Part shown: positions 1 through 6,060 of the stretch, in pieces
How the letters are laid out: each line of letters opens with the position of its first letter
Numbering within the stretch: the first letter of the stretch is position 1
DNA from: UBA2093 sp044340485
GTDB lineage: Bacteria > Actinomycetota > Acidimicrobiia > Acidimicrobiales > Ilumatobacteraceae
NCBI GenBank assembly: GCA_044340485.1
Contig: JBIITN010000036.1
Location: 1 to 12,858, forward strand
Reading direction: 5' to 3'
Length of the DNA stretch: 12,858 nucleotides
The notes under the pieces: generated by a model
Told to the model about the DNA's origin: nothing
Seen by the model: only the letters and a program-made list of their open reading frames with translations
The model's database searches: none
Position numbers and translations under genes: made by a program

Positions 1-1
1 C

Positions 2-124
2 GATGGTCCAGTCACCCACAGCCCACAGGCCCATCACGACCATGTCGCAGAAGAAATCGCAGAGGAAATCGCCGACGAACTGACATCAGAGGTGGAAACT
101 TCGCGCGATCGTGACATCCTGTGA
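2..124 (+). CDS. C-terminal fragment of an unidentified protein, His- and Glu-rich
   Basis: An open frame enters from the left edge and ends at a TGA at 122-124, giving 40 residues. I do not recognise the family. The visible part is hydrophilic: a short His-containing stretch (HHDH) is followed by a Glu/Ala/Ile helix-like segment in which AEEI occurs twice in tandem, and the protein ends RDRDIL. No membrane segment or catalytic motif is visible. Its stop lies 3 nt before the tpx start codon, so the two genes are probably cotranscribed and perhaps translationally coupled. The frame could still be a chance opening, because only 123 bases are visible. The tight spacing and the lack of a recognisable ribosome site for tpx argue that it is real. 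Confidence 0.5.
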   Translation, partial: DGPVTHSPQAHHDHVAEEIAEEIADELTSEVETSRDRDIL

Positions 125-127
125 CTT

Positions 128-628
128 ATGGCAAAAACAGCATTTCAGGGCAACCCTGTGAACACCGCGGGCGATGTGCCCGCACCAGGTAGTTCACTTC
201 CTTCATTCACATTGACAAACGCCGGGCTCGGCGAGATCTCCAATTCAGATCTTGCTGGCAAGCGCGTTGTCTTCAACATCTTTCCCAGCGTCGACACTCC
301 GGTGTGTGCTGCAAGCGTGCGCAAGTTCAATGAATTAGCAAGCACTCTCGACAACACCGTTGTGTTGTGTGTATCTGCTGACCTGCCATTTGCACAGGGT
401 CGTTTCTGTGGTTCAGAAGGACTCGAGAACGTACAGAACGCATCATCATTCCGCAGCGATTTCGGAAAAGTATTTGGCGTTGGTCTCAACGAAGGTGCAT
501 TCGCCGGACTTCTCGCACGCGCCGTTGTTGTTGCCGATGAAAACGGCAAAGTGCTTCACACCGAATTGGTCTCTGACATTGTCAACGAGCCAAATTATGA
601 CGCCGCAGTTGCAGCACTGAAGAAATAA
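128..628 (+). CDS. tpx: Thiol peroxidase (atypical 2-Cys peroxiredoxin, Tpx)
   Basis: Cytoplasmic thioredoxin-dependent peroxidase that reduces hydrogen peroxide and organic hydroperoxides. The 166-residue length is normal for the family. The peroxidatic site is FPSVDTPVCA with Thr57, Pro58 and Cys60. The resolving cysteine is Cys94 in RFCGSEGLENV, spaced as in characterised Tpx proteins, where the two cysteines form an intramolecular disulfide. The N-terminal stretch up to about residue 45 shows the usual TLTN and LAGKRVV core strands. The ATG at 128 follows the preceding stop by 3 nt and has no evident Shine-Dalgarno sequence, which suggests coupling to the upstream frame. The gene converges on dapB with a 32-bp gap. 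No redox regulator site is visible. Confidence 0.95.
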   Translation: MAKTAFQGNPVNTAGDVPAPGSSLPSFTLTNAGLGEISNSDLAGKRVVFNIFPSVDTPVCAASVRKFNELASTLDNTVVLCVSADLPFAQGRFCGSEGLENVQNASSFRSDFGKVFGVGLNEGAFAGLLARAVVVADENGKVLHTELVSDIVNEPNYDAAVAALKK

Positions 629-630
629 TT

Positions 631-676
631 ACTTCAGTAGCGAAACTGTGCTTTATGTCGCTACTTCAGTAGCGAA
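631..676. repeat. Direct repeat pair forming two mutually exclusive hairpins between tpx and dapB
   Basis: A 14-bp direct repeat (ACTTCAGTAGCGAA) occurs at 631-644 and 663-676. The segment TCGCTAC at 658-664 can pair either with 637-643 (7-8 bp stem, about 14-nt loop) or with 669-675 (7-bp stem, TTCA tetraloop). The second hairpin covers the dapB stop codon. Lying between two convergent genes, it probably limits read-through or protects 3' ends. No T tract follows in either direction, so I do not call it an intrinsic terminator. Confidence 0.55.
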
Positions 677-1422
677 TCTATTCCTAAGGTGAGGCCTGGT
701 GTTGTTGCCACATGGCGACACGCCAGGACCACACCAGGCATAAAACTTGATCGGTCATAACTGTCGTGACGAATTGTCAGCGTTTGACCTTCGGTGCCAA
801 GCACCACTTCTTGGTGAGCAACCATTCCTCGCATTCGCACCGCGTGAACGCGAATGTCTGCTGGGCCCACTCCGCCTCGCGCTCCTGAGAAAATTTCGTT
901 TGTTGTGGGATCTTTTGCCCAATCACTACTAGCTGCCGCCATGCGTTTTGCTGTTGTGATCGCAGTGCCTGATGGCGCATCTGCTTTTGCATCGTGGTGA
1001 TACTCGAGAATCTCCGCAGTCTCAAAATACGGAGCGGCCATTTCCGCAAACCGCATCATCAAGATCGCTCCGATCGCAAAGTTTGCCGCAATGATGCAAT
1101 TACTTCGCGCAAATGCAGAGCGAAATGAATTGAGATCGTCATCTGTAAAGCCGGTTGTCCCCACCACCGCATGCATGCCATGTAGAGCCAGCCACGGAAG
1201 TGTTACTCGTGAGGCTTCAGCAACAGTGAAATCCACAACCACTTCTGCACCAGCATCGGCCAGCGCTTTTAACTCTGTCGATATTGCAATGCCGTGAGCA
1301 ACGGTTCCTGCGTTGTAGGAATCTATTGCCGCAACTAATTCCAAACCGTCGGCATTCGCCACCGCATTACAAACGGTTGCGCCCATCCGACCGGCAGCAC
1401 CGACAACTCCAACACGAATCAT
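661..1422 (-). CDS. dapB: 4-hydroxy-tetrahydrodipicolinate reductase
   Basis: NAD(P)H-dependent reductase of the lysine and diaminopimelate pathway, converting hydroxy-tetrahydrodipicolinate to tetrahydrodipicolinate in the cytoplasm. The 253-residue length is typical. The Rossmann nucleotide loop GAAGRMG is at residues 8-14, GTTG at 88-91, and ANFAIG at 113-118. The catalytic and substrate-binding block is HHDAK (142-146) followed by DAPSGTA. By eye, His142, His143 and Lys146 match E. coli His159, His160 and Lys163. The start ATG at 1420-1422 gives the family N-terminus MIRVGVVG; only a weak GAG lies upstream. It follows pnp by 77 nt on the same strand, so it is probably the last gene of an rpsO-pnp-dapB unit. 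In several actinobacteria an M16 peptidase gene sits between pnp and dapB; it is absent here. Confidence 0.96.
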   Translation of the reverse strand: MIRVGVVGAAGRMGATVCNAVANADGLELVAAIDSYNAGTVAHGIAISTELKALADAGAEVVVDFTVAEASRVTLPWLALHGMHAVVGTTGFTDDDLNSFRSAFARSNCIIAANFAIGAILMMRFAEMAAPYFETAEILEYHHDAKADAPSGTAITTAKRMAAASSDWAKDPTTNEIFSGARGGVGPADIRVHAVRMRGMVAHQEVVLGTEGQTLTIRHDSYDRSSFMPGVVLACRHVATTPGLTLGIDSLLK

Positions 1423-1453
1423 GGAAGCAACGGTACTCGCCGGCAGATGGCGT

Positions 1454-1488
1454 AACTGTTATGGATTACTGCCAACTCAACAGTTGGC
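1454..1488 (-). promoter_or_regulatory. Alternative hairpins in the pnp-dapB spacer
   Basis: The 77-nt spacer holds a perfect 7-bp stem (1471-1477 with 1482-1488, CAAC loop). A competing 7-bp stem pairs 1454-1460 with 1479-1485. The shared segment at 1479-1485 can use only one partner at a time. No T tract follows either stem. It could slow 3' exonucleases or modulate dapB expression, but it could also be chance. Confidence 0.35.
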
Positions 1489-1499
1489 TCGTAGCAGAT

Positions 1500-4013
1500 T
1501 TAGTTTTTGCGACGACCGCGGTTGCTACCTGGGCCCAAATCGCCAAACTCCGAGCGAAGCTCTGCATCGAACTCGTCATCGAACGAGACGACTTTGGCGT
1601 CACTGGTCTCACGGCTGCTGTCGCGAGCTGGGCGATCATCACGATCACGACGCTCACGACGCTCACCGCCATCTCGGTCACGACTACGTCCACCGCGATC
1701 ACCACGGTCACCGCGGTCACCGCGGTCACCACGGTCATCACGATCACGACGCTCACGACGCTCTCCGCCGTCTCGGTCGCGACTACGTCCGCCGCCACCA
1801 GGTGCACTTGGATAGTCGTTGCCGTCTTCGTCAACAGGAGTCAAGCTGATCTTGCCCTTGTCGTCGATGTCGTCAACACGAACTGAGATTTCTTCGCCAA
1901 GTGACAACACGTCTTCGACGTTGTTGACACGCTCGCCGCGACCCAACTTGCTGATGTGCACGAGCCCATCGCGACCAGGAAGGATGTTGACAAATGCGCC
2001 GAACTTCGTGGTGCTAACAACGCGACCTTGATAAATCGCACCGAGATCTGCTGTTGGCGGATCAACGATGTTCAAAATGCGCTCGCGTGCTGCTTCCACC
2101 TTTGCACTATCAGGCGAACCGATGGTGACGATGCCGACTGCACCGTCGTCGTCGACTGCGATGTCGGCTCCGGTCTCTTGCTGAATGGTGTTGATGACCT
2201 TGCCCTTTGGACCAATCACTTCGCCGATCTTGTCGATCGGGATAGTGATGCTCACAATCTTTGGAGCGGTATCGGCAACTGTGTCGCGTGGTGTCGACAA
2301 TGCAGTGTTCATGTTGTCAAGAATCTGCAGACGAGCTTCGCGTGCTTGCTGTAGCGCAGCAGACAACACGTCTGCTGGAATGCCATCAATCTTGGTATCT
2401 AACTGCAATGCAGTGACTGCATCAGATGTGCCGGCAACTTTGAAGTCCATGTCGCCGAACGCGTCTTCTGCACCAAGAATGTCGGTGAGAGTTGTGTACT
2501 TACCCTCAGCAAATACCAAGCCCATTGCGATTCCAGCAACTGGAGCCTTGATAGGAACACCAGCGTCCATTAACGACAAACTTGATGAACACACTGATGC
2601 CATTGATGTTGAACCGTTAGACGACAGCACTTCGCTCACCAAACGAATTGCATATGCAAATTCCTCTTGGCTTGGAACAACTGGCAACAACGCACGCTCT
2701 GCAAGAGCGCCGTGACCAATCTCGCGACGCTTTGGCGTACCAACACGTCCCACTTCACCGTTTGCCCATGGGGCCATGTTGTAGTGGTGAATGAAACGCT
2801 TTTCTGAGTCGGGACCCAATGTGTCGAGCATCTGATTCATGCGTGGCATCGCAAGTGTGCACACATTCATCACCTGTGTTTCACCGCGCTGGAACAAGCC
2901 TGTTCCGTGCGCAGTCACAAGGACACCAACTTCGGATGTCAATGGACGTAGATCTTTTGGTCCACGACCATCGATACGTGCGCCATCTTCCACGATGCGA
3001 CGACGAACAAGGCGCTTGGTGAGGCTACGAACTGCTTCTTTCACTGCCTTTTCCTGGCCAAAGAATTGACCAGGTGCATCAGCGGTACCGCATAGTTCAG
3101 ACATGGTGTCGTCTGCTGCGGCATCAGTTGCTGCATTACGGTCGGCTTTCAACGCAATGGTGATTGCTGTTGCCAACTTGGAAGTAGCAACGCGCTCGAC
3201 CGCTGCAAACACTTCTTCTGAGTAGTCATATACAGGCGTGTATGGCAGTGGCTCAATTGGACCCTTCGTTGCGATCACGCTTGCAACAAGTTGACGCTGC
3301 AATGCGATGGATTCTTTAATCCATGTTTTGCAGGCCTCAAGACCTTGTGCGATGACTGATTCATCAACTTTTGGAGCGCCGCCTGAGTAATAGTCGAAGC
3401 TCTTTTCGGTTCCACCGGCTTCCACCATCATGATGGCGACGTCGCCATTGTCGAGTTCGCGTCCAGCCACAACGATTTCAAATGAACCATTGGTTCCTTC
3501 TTCGTATGTGCAATGTGGAACCCATGTTCCATCTTGCGAGTACGCCATGCGCACTGCGCCAACTGGTCCGTCGAATGGAATACCACTCACCATCAACGCT
3601 GCTGATGCTGCATTGATCGCAATGACGTCATGTGGGTTTTCGCCGTCAACACCAAGAATGGTGAGAACGATTTGTGTTTCGTTGCGGAAACCATCGGGGA
3701 ACGCTGGGCGCAATGGGCGGTCGGTTAAACGACACGTGAGAATTGCTTGTTCTGATGGACGACCTTCGCGACGGAAAAATGCGCCGGGAATTTTTCCTGC
3801 TGCATATGCACGCTCTTCAACGTCCACTGTGAGCGGGAAAAAGTCGATGCCGTCACGAACACCGCGAGCAGCATTTGCTGTCGCAAGCACCGTGGTGCGG
3901 CCAATCGATGCAACGACTGCACCTTGAGACTGTTGGGCAAGTTTGCCTGTCTCGAATGAAATGGTCTTATCGGTACCTGAAACAGGACCTGATACGCGAA
4001 TAGCGTCAGCCAT
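1500..4013 (-). CDS. pnp: Polyribonucleotide nucleotidyltransferase (PNPase) with extended RD-rich tail
   Basis: Phosphorolytic 3'-5' exoribonuclease and RNA-tailing enzyme, normally a homotrimer in the cytoplasm. Domain order: first RNase PH fold (about 10-145), helical linker (about 240-330), second RNase PH fold (about 340-570), KH domain (about 585-650, GPKG at 601-604) and S1 domain (about 656-725). The catalytic block DAFGDMDFK carries Asp517, Asp523 and Lys525, matching E. coli Asp486, Asp492 and Lys494 by spacing. The protein has 837 residues against roughly 700-750 for most homologues. The excess is a basic, Gly/Arg/Asp-rich tail from about residue 737, followed by an acidic-hydrophobic segment (about 807-825) and a basic end. 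A good ribosome site, AAAGGT at 4020-4025, lies 6 nt before the ATG. It follows rpsO through a highly structured spacer. Confidence 0.97.
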   Translation of the reverse strand: MADAIRVSGPVSGTDKTISFETGKLAQQSQGAVVASIGRTTVLATANAARGVRDGIDFFPLTVDVEERAYAAGKIPGAFFRREGRPSEQAILTCRLTDRPLRPAFPDGFRNETQIVLTILGVDGENPHDVIAINAASAALMVSGIPFDGPVGAVRMAYSQDGTWVPHCTYEEGTNGSFEIVVAGRELDNGDVAIMMVEAGGTEKSFDYYSGGAPKVDESVIAQGLEACKTWIKESIALQRQLVASVIATKGPIEPLPYTPVYDYSEEVFAAVERVATSKLATAITIALKADRNAATDAAADDTMSELCGTADAPGQFFGQEKAVKEAVRSLTKRLVRRRIVEDGARIDGRGPKDLRPLTSEVGVLVTAHGTGLFQRGETQVMNVCTLAMPRMNQMLDTLGPDSEKRFIHHYNMAPWANGEVGRVGTPKRREIGHGALAERALLPVVPSQEEFAYAIRLVSEVLSSNGSTSMASVCSSSLSLMDAGVPIKAPVAGIAMGLVFAEGKYTTLTDILGAEDAFGDMDFKVAGTSDAVTALQLDTKIDGIPADVLSAALQQAREARLQILDNMNTALSTPRDTVADTAPKIVSITIPIDKIGEVIGPKGKVINTIQQETGADIAVDDDGAVGIVTIGSPDSAKVEAARERILNIVDPPTADLGAIYQGRVVSTTKFGAFVNILPGRDGLVHISKLGRGERVNNVEDVLSLGEEISVRVDDIDDKGKISLTPVDEDGNDYPSAPGGGGRSRDRDGGERRERRDRDDRGDRGDRGDRGDRGGRSRDRDGGERRERRDRDDRPARDSSRETSDAKVVSFDDEFDAELRSEFGDLGPGSNRGRRKN
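1632..1793 (-). repeat. 99-bp-period internal repeat encoding the PNPase RD-rich tail
   Basis: Two 63-bp copies, at 1731-1793 and 1632-1694, encode the same 21 residues twice (741-761 and 774-794: GGRSRDRDGG, then ERRERRDRDDR). I count 6 nucleotide differences between the copies, and every one is synonymous. The 36 bp between them encode four GDR triplets from near-identical 9-bp units. The result is a low-complexity, probably disordered segment with alternating positive and negative charge. The stop-poor sequence also creates long spurious open frames on the other strand. Confidence 0.9.
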
Positions 4014-4030
4014 GGGATTACCTTTCTGCG

Positions 4031-4097
4031 GCCTACTACGGCCTATGTCTCTGTGGTCACATGCGTGACCTATACCCGATGGCCACGAATGTGGCTA
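4031..4097 (-). promoter_or_regulatory. Small hairpins in the pnp 5' leader
   Basis: Upstream of the pnp ribosome site lie two clear stems. One pairs 4080-4086 with 4091-4097 (7 bp including one G-U, GAAT loop as read on plus). The other pairs 4055-4060 with 4065-4070 (6 bp, ATGC loop). Closer to the gene, a 7-nt direct repeat CGGCCTA (4029-4035 and 4039-4045) allows a short GGCC pairing. Together they would give a structured leader just before AAAGGT, a plausible place for control of pnp translation or decay. Confidence 0.45.
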
Positions 4098-4107
4098 CGG
4101 GGGTGAT

Positions 4108-4241
4108 TCACCAACAGAGCCGGTTCCCAGTCGGCAACTTCGCTTCTTGCACTCCTGCAGAATGGCTATAAGCATTCACACAAAATGCGGAAGCGAAACT
4201 CCCGACTGACAACCGACACAACAGGAAAAATGTGTTGGTGA
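4108..4241 (-). promoter_or_regulatory. Long imperfect RNA duplex in the rpsO-pnp spacer, likely RNase III-type processing element
   Basis: Bases 4119-4146 pair in register with 4190-4217 over 28 positions. Read as minus-strand RNA, the strand that carries rpsO and pnp, this gives 22 Watson-Crick pairs, 4 G-U pairs (4120/4216, 4127/4209, 4137/4199, 4138/4198) and only 2 mismatches (both G-G, 4126/4210 and 4135/4201). An outer perfect 9-bp stem pairs 4108-4116 with 4233-4241. The 43-nt loop holds a further 5-bp stem (4172-4176 with 4184-4188). In E. coli and Streptomyces the rpsO-pnp spacer carries a stem-loop cut by RNase III, and in E. coli PNPase represses itself after that cut. A similar role here is inferred from position and structure. 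Confidence 0.75.
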
Positions 4242-4282
4242 TCAGTTCATTGAAACTGAGGTCCGTCGAATTGACGAGTGTC

Positions 4283-4537
4283 TTAACGACGAAGACCCAG
4301 TTTTGCGATCAACTCGCGGTAACGAGCAATGTCACGGTCGCGTACATAGTCAAGCATGCGACGACGACGTCCGACCAGCATTAACAACCCGCGACGACTG
4401 TGGTGGTCCTTTGGATGGGCCTTCAAGTGGTCGGTGAGCTGGTTGATGCGATCCGTCAACAACGCAATTTGAACATCCGGTGAACCGGTGTCTGATGCAT
4501 GCTGACGATGAGTCGAAATGGTGTCCTGCTTGGACAT
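4283..4537 (-). CDS. rpsO: 30S ribosomal protein S15
   Basis: Primary 16S rRNA-binding protein of the small subunit platform; it also contacts the 23S rRNA bridge. The core DTGSPDVQIALLTDRI is followed by the highly conserved DHHSRRGLL and LVGRRRRMLDY blocks, and the protein ends in GLRR. With the start at 4535-4537 it has 84 residues, about five fewer than the usual 89, the difference lying in the first helix. The frame stays open upstream to 4600, but those residues (through SPHTYKENEAT) do not resemble S15. A GAGG lies 5 nt before the chosen ATG and an AAGGA slightly further out. It is the first gene of the rpsO-pnp-dapB unit and is divergent from ribE. Confidence 0.95.
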   Translation of the reverse strand: MSKQDTISTHRQHASDTGSPDVQIALLTDRINQLTDHLKAHPKDHHSRRGLLMLVGRRRRMLDYVRDRDIARYRELIAKLGLRR

Positions 4538-4686
4538 GGTGGCCTCGTTTTCCTTATACGTATGTGGTGAGGGCGCTGGGCGAAAGCCGCTCAGCATCAC
4601 GCCAAAGCCGGAGCCTCATGCGGACCCTGTCAGGCTATGAGCAACGGCCAATGGCTCCAACCCCTGCGGGCATTAGTCTCAATCGC
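4538..4686. promoter_or_regulatory. Divergent spacer between rpsO and ribE
   Basis: These 149 bp must supply promoters for rpsO (leftward) and probably for the ribE cassette (rightward). A TATAAG element reading leftward, about 18 nt before the rpsO ATG, is a possible -10 box without a convincing -35. A hairpin with a GAAA tetraloop (GGC at 4579-4581 with GCC at 4586-4588, extended by 4575-4578 with 4592-4595) and a weaker AGCCT/AGGCT pair (4612-4616 with 4632-4636) are present. I see no FMN riboswitch core. Confidence 0.4.
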
Positions 4687-5250
4687 GTGTTCACCGGCAT
4701 TGTCGAAGAAAAAGGAACGGTCCTGCACCGCGAGGGCCCGAAACTACGGATCCAGGCCTCGACTGTGCTTGAAGGCTCTGGCCTTGGCGATTCCATAGCA
4801 GTGAACGGTTGCTGTCTCACTCTTGTTGCAAGTGGACCTGGCTGGTGGGAAGCCGACGTCTCTGATGAGACATACACGCGAACAAATCTCGGCGATCTCG
4901 CAAATGGTGACCCCGTCAATCTCGAGCGCCCCATGGCACTTGGCGAACGATTTGGTGGCCACATCGTGCTTGGTCATGTTGATGCAGTGGGCACGATCGT
5001 GTCCCCTGTTCCACAACTTGTGGTGCGAATTCCAAATCATCTCATGAAGTACATCGTGGAAAAAGGATCTGTCACAGTCGACGGAATCAGTTTGACTGCA
5101 TTCAACCTCAGTGACGACACCTTCGAAGTTGCGATCATTCCCCACACCGCCGACGTCACAACTCTTGGTGTGCGCAAACCTGGCGATGCCGTCAACATCG
5201 AAATGGACGTGCTTGCAAAGCATGTTGAGCGATTGCTCGAACACAAGTAG
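4687..5250 (+). CDS. ribE: Riboflavin synthase, alpha-type
   Basis: Dismutates two molecules of 6,7-dimethyl-8-ribityllumazine into riboflavin and 5-amino-6-(D-ribitylamino)uracil. Two homologous lumazine-binding barrels are visible: the first about residues 1-88 (start FTGIVEE, then GDSIAVNGCCLTL at 34-46), the second about 89-180 (GGHIVLGHVDAVG at 90-102, GSVTVDGISLTAF at 127-139). At 187 residues it is slightly shorter than the usual 195-215, mainly between the start of the second barrel and its VDGISLT motif. I chose the GTG at 4687 because the family N-terminus is MFTGIVEE. An in-frame ATG at 4651 would add 12 unconserved residues. Neither start has a clear ribosome site. It is the first gene of the plus-strand cassette with the chorismate mutase-VOC gene and fbiC. 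Confidence 0.95.
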   Translation: MFTGIVEEKGTVLHREGPKLRIQASTVLEGSGLGDSIAVNGCCLTLVASGPGWWEADVSDETYTRTNLGDLANGDPVNLERPMALGERFGGHIVLGHVDAVGTIVSPVPQLVVRIPNHLMKYIVEKGSVTVDGISLTAFNLSDDTFEVAIIPHTADVTTLGVRKPGDAVNIEMDVLAKHVERLLEHK

Positions 5251-5286
5251 AAACAACACAGGACATTCGCCACCGATCGGCACCAC

Positions 5287-6060
5287 ATGGCTTCACTAGA
5301 CGAACTTCGAAACGAGATCGACCGCATCGATCATGCAATTGTTGATTTGCTTGCACAACGTCTTCGTGTGTGTCGCGACGTCGCAGAAATCAAAGAACAA
5401 ACTGGCGCCACCGTGATTCAACCAGCGCGTGTCCGCGCCGTTCTTGCCTCGCGTCGCCAATGGGCAATCGATAAAAAAGTGGATGCCGATTTTGCGGAGC
5501 AAATCTTTCGCACACTGTTGGCAGAAACACATCGCATTGAAGTTGCAGGATCACTTGAAGAACCTGCACCCTCGAAAGACGCTGGCACTGACGATCGCAG
5601 CGCACTCGACACTGTTGCATGTCGCATTGATCATGTTGTGGTGACAGTCGCCGATCTTGATGCCGCAAAAGTGTTTTTCGAAGAAATGGGTTTTCGACTT
5701 CAACCAACCGACGACCCGCACATTGTTACTGCTGAAGCTGGTGGCGTTGCCGTTGTCCTTGTGGGTGCGGGAGATGATCCGGCAGTTGCACAACATCTTG
5801 CAAAACACGGCTCTGGGGTTCAACACATTGCCATCGAAGTGCTGAATGCCGCATTTACTCGCGATGCATTGAATACAGCTGGTGTCCCTCTCCTGACAGA
5901 TGTCATCGTTGACGGCGACGGCCATGAACAAGTGTTCACCGTGACTGACCCGTCAAGCGGCGTGCAACTTGGATTCATTAGTCGCGTCGGACATCGCGTG
6001 CCTATCAACAGCCACAATGTGCGCGCGTTGTTTCAGGCATTGGATCAGACGGGTTCGTAA
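5287..6060 (+). CDS. Chorismate mutase (AroQ type) fused to an HPPD-like VOC domain
   Basis: 257 residues in two parts. Residues 4-88 match the all-helical AroQ chorismate mutase fold, which converts chorismate to prephenate on the way to tyrosine and phenylalanine. Arg8, Arg25, Lys36, Arg48 and Glu85 sit where E. coli has Arg11, Arg28, Lys39, Arg51 and Gln88; the positions of Asp48 and Glu52 appear to be Gln45 and Val49. After a polar linker (about 89-111), residues 112-235 form one VOC module: IDHVVVTVADLD near 114-125, KHGSGVQHIAIEV at 173-185, and GVQLGFISR at 225-233. The HGxGVxHIA wording resembles 4-hydroxyphenylpyruvate dioxygenase more than methylmalonyl-CoA epimerase. His116 and His180 fit metal ligands, but the usual glutamate appears to be Gly229. 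It lies 36 nt after ribE and is probably cotranscribed. The fusion's function is unknown; active enzyme or aromatic-ligand sensor are both possible. Confidence 0.85.
   Translation: MASLDELRNEIDRIDHAIVDLLAQRLRVCRDVAEIKEQTGATVIQPARVRAVLASRRQWAIDKKVDADFAEQIFRTLLAETHRIEVAGSLEEPAPSKDAGTDDRSALDTVACRIDHVVVTVADLDAAKVFFEEMGFRLQPTDDPHIVTAEAGGVAVVLVGAGDDPAVAQHLAKHGSGVQHIAIEVLNAAFTRDALNTAGVPLLTDVIVDGDGHEQVFTVTDPSSGVQLGFISRVGHRVPINSHNVRALFQALDQTGS

Noticed and set aside
1632..1793. CRISPR-like or satellite-like repeat array
   Set aside because: There are only two 63-bp copies plus 9-bp triplet units, in frame with pnp and with synonymous differences only. No spacers and no cas genes are present.
1284..1886. 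Long plus-strand open frames rich in Thr/Val or His/Arg opposite the pnp tail and dapB start
   Set aside because: They are antisense readings of the RD-codon repeats and of dapB, where the composition removes stop codons. The minus strand encodes recognisable, conserved proteins, and the plus frames have no family likeness.
4226..4259. Intrinsic terminator after rpsO (stem 4242-4247 with 4254-4259, then a T5 run in the transcript at 4226-4230)
   Set aside because: The T run starts about 12 nt after a weak 6-bp stem, too far for a canonical terminator. Transcription into pnp is expected.
4538..4600. N-terminal extension of S15 to 4600
   Set aside because: The 21 extra residues do not resemble S15, and GAGG/AAGGA sites precede the internal ATG at 4537.
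4538..4686. FMN riboswitch upstream of ribE
   Set aside because: The conserved GGGGCAGGGTG-type core and matching late elements are absent. The visible hairpins are short and do not form the six-stem junction.
4480..4686. Longer ribE reading frame starting upstream, partly across rpsO
   Set aside because: The extra residues are unconserved, and part of the frame lies opposite rpsO codons. The family N-terminus FTGIVEE starts right after the GTG at 4687.
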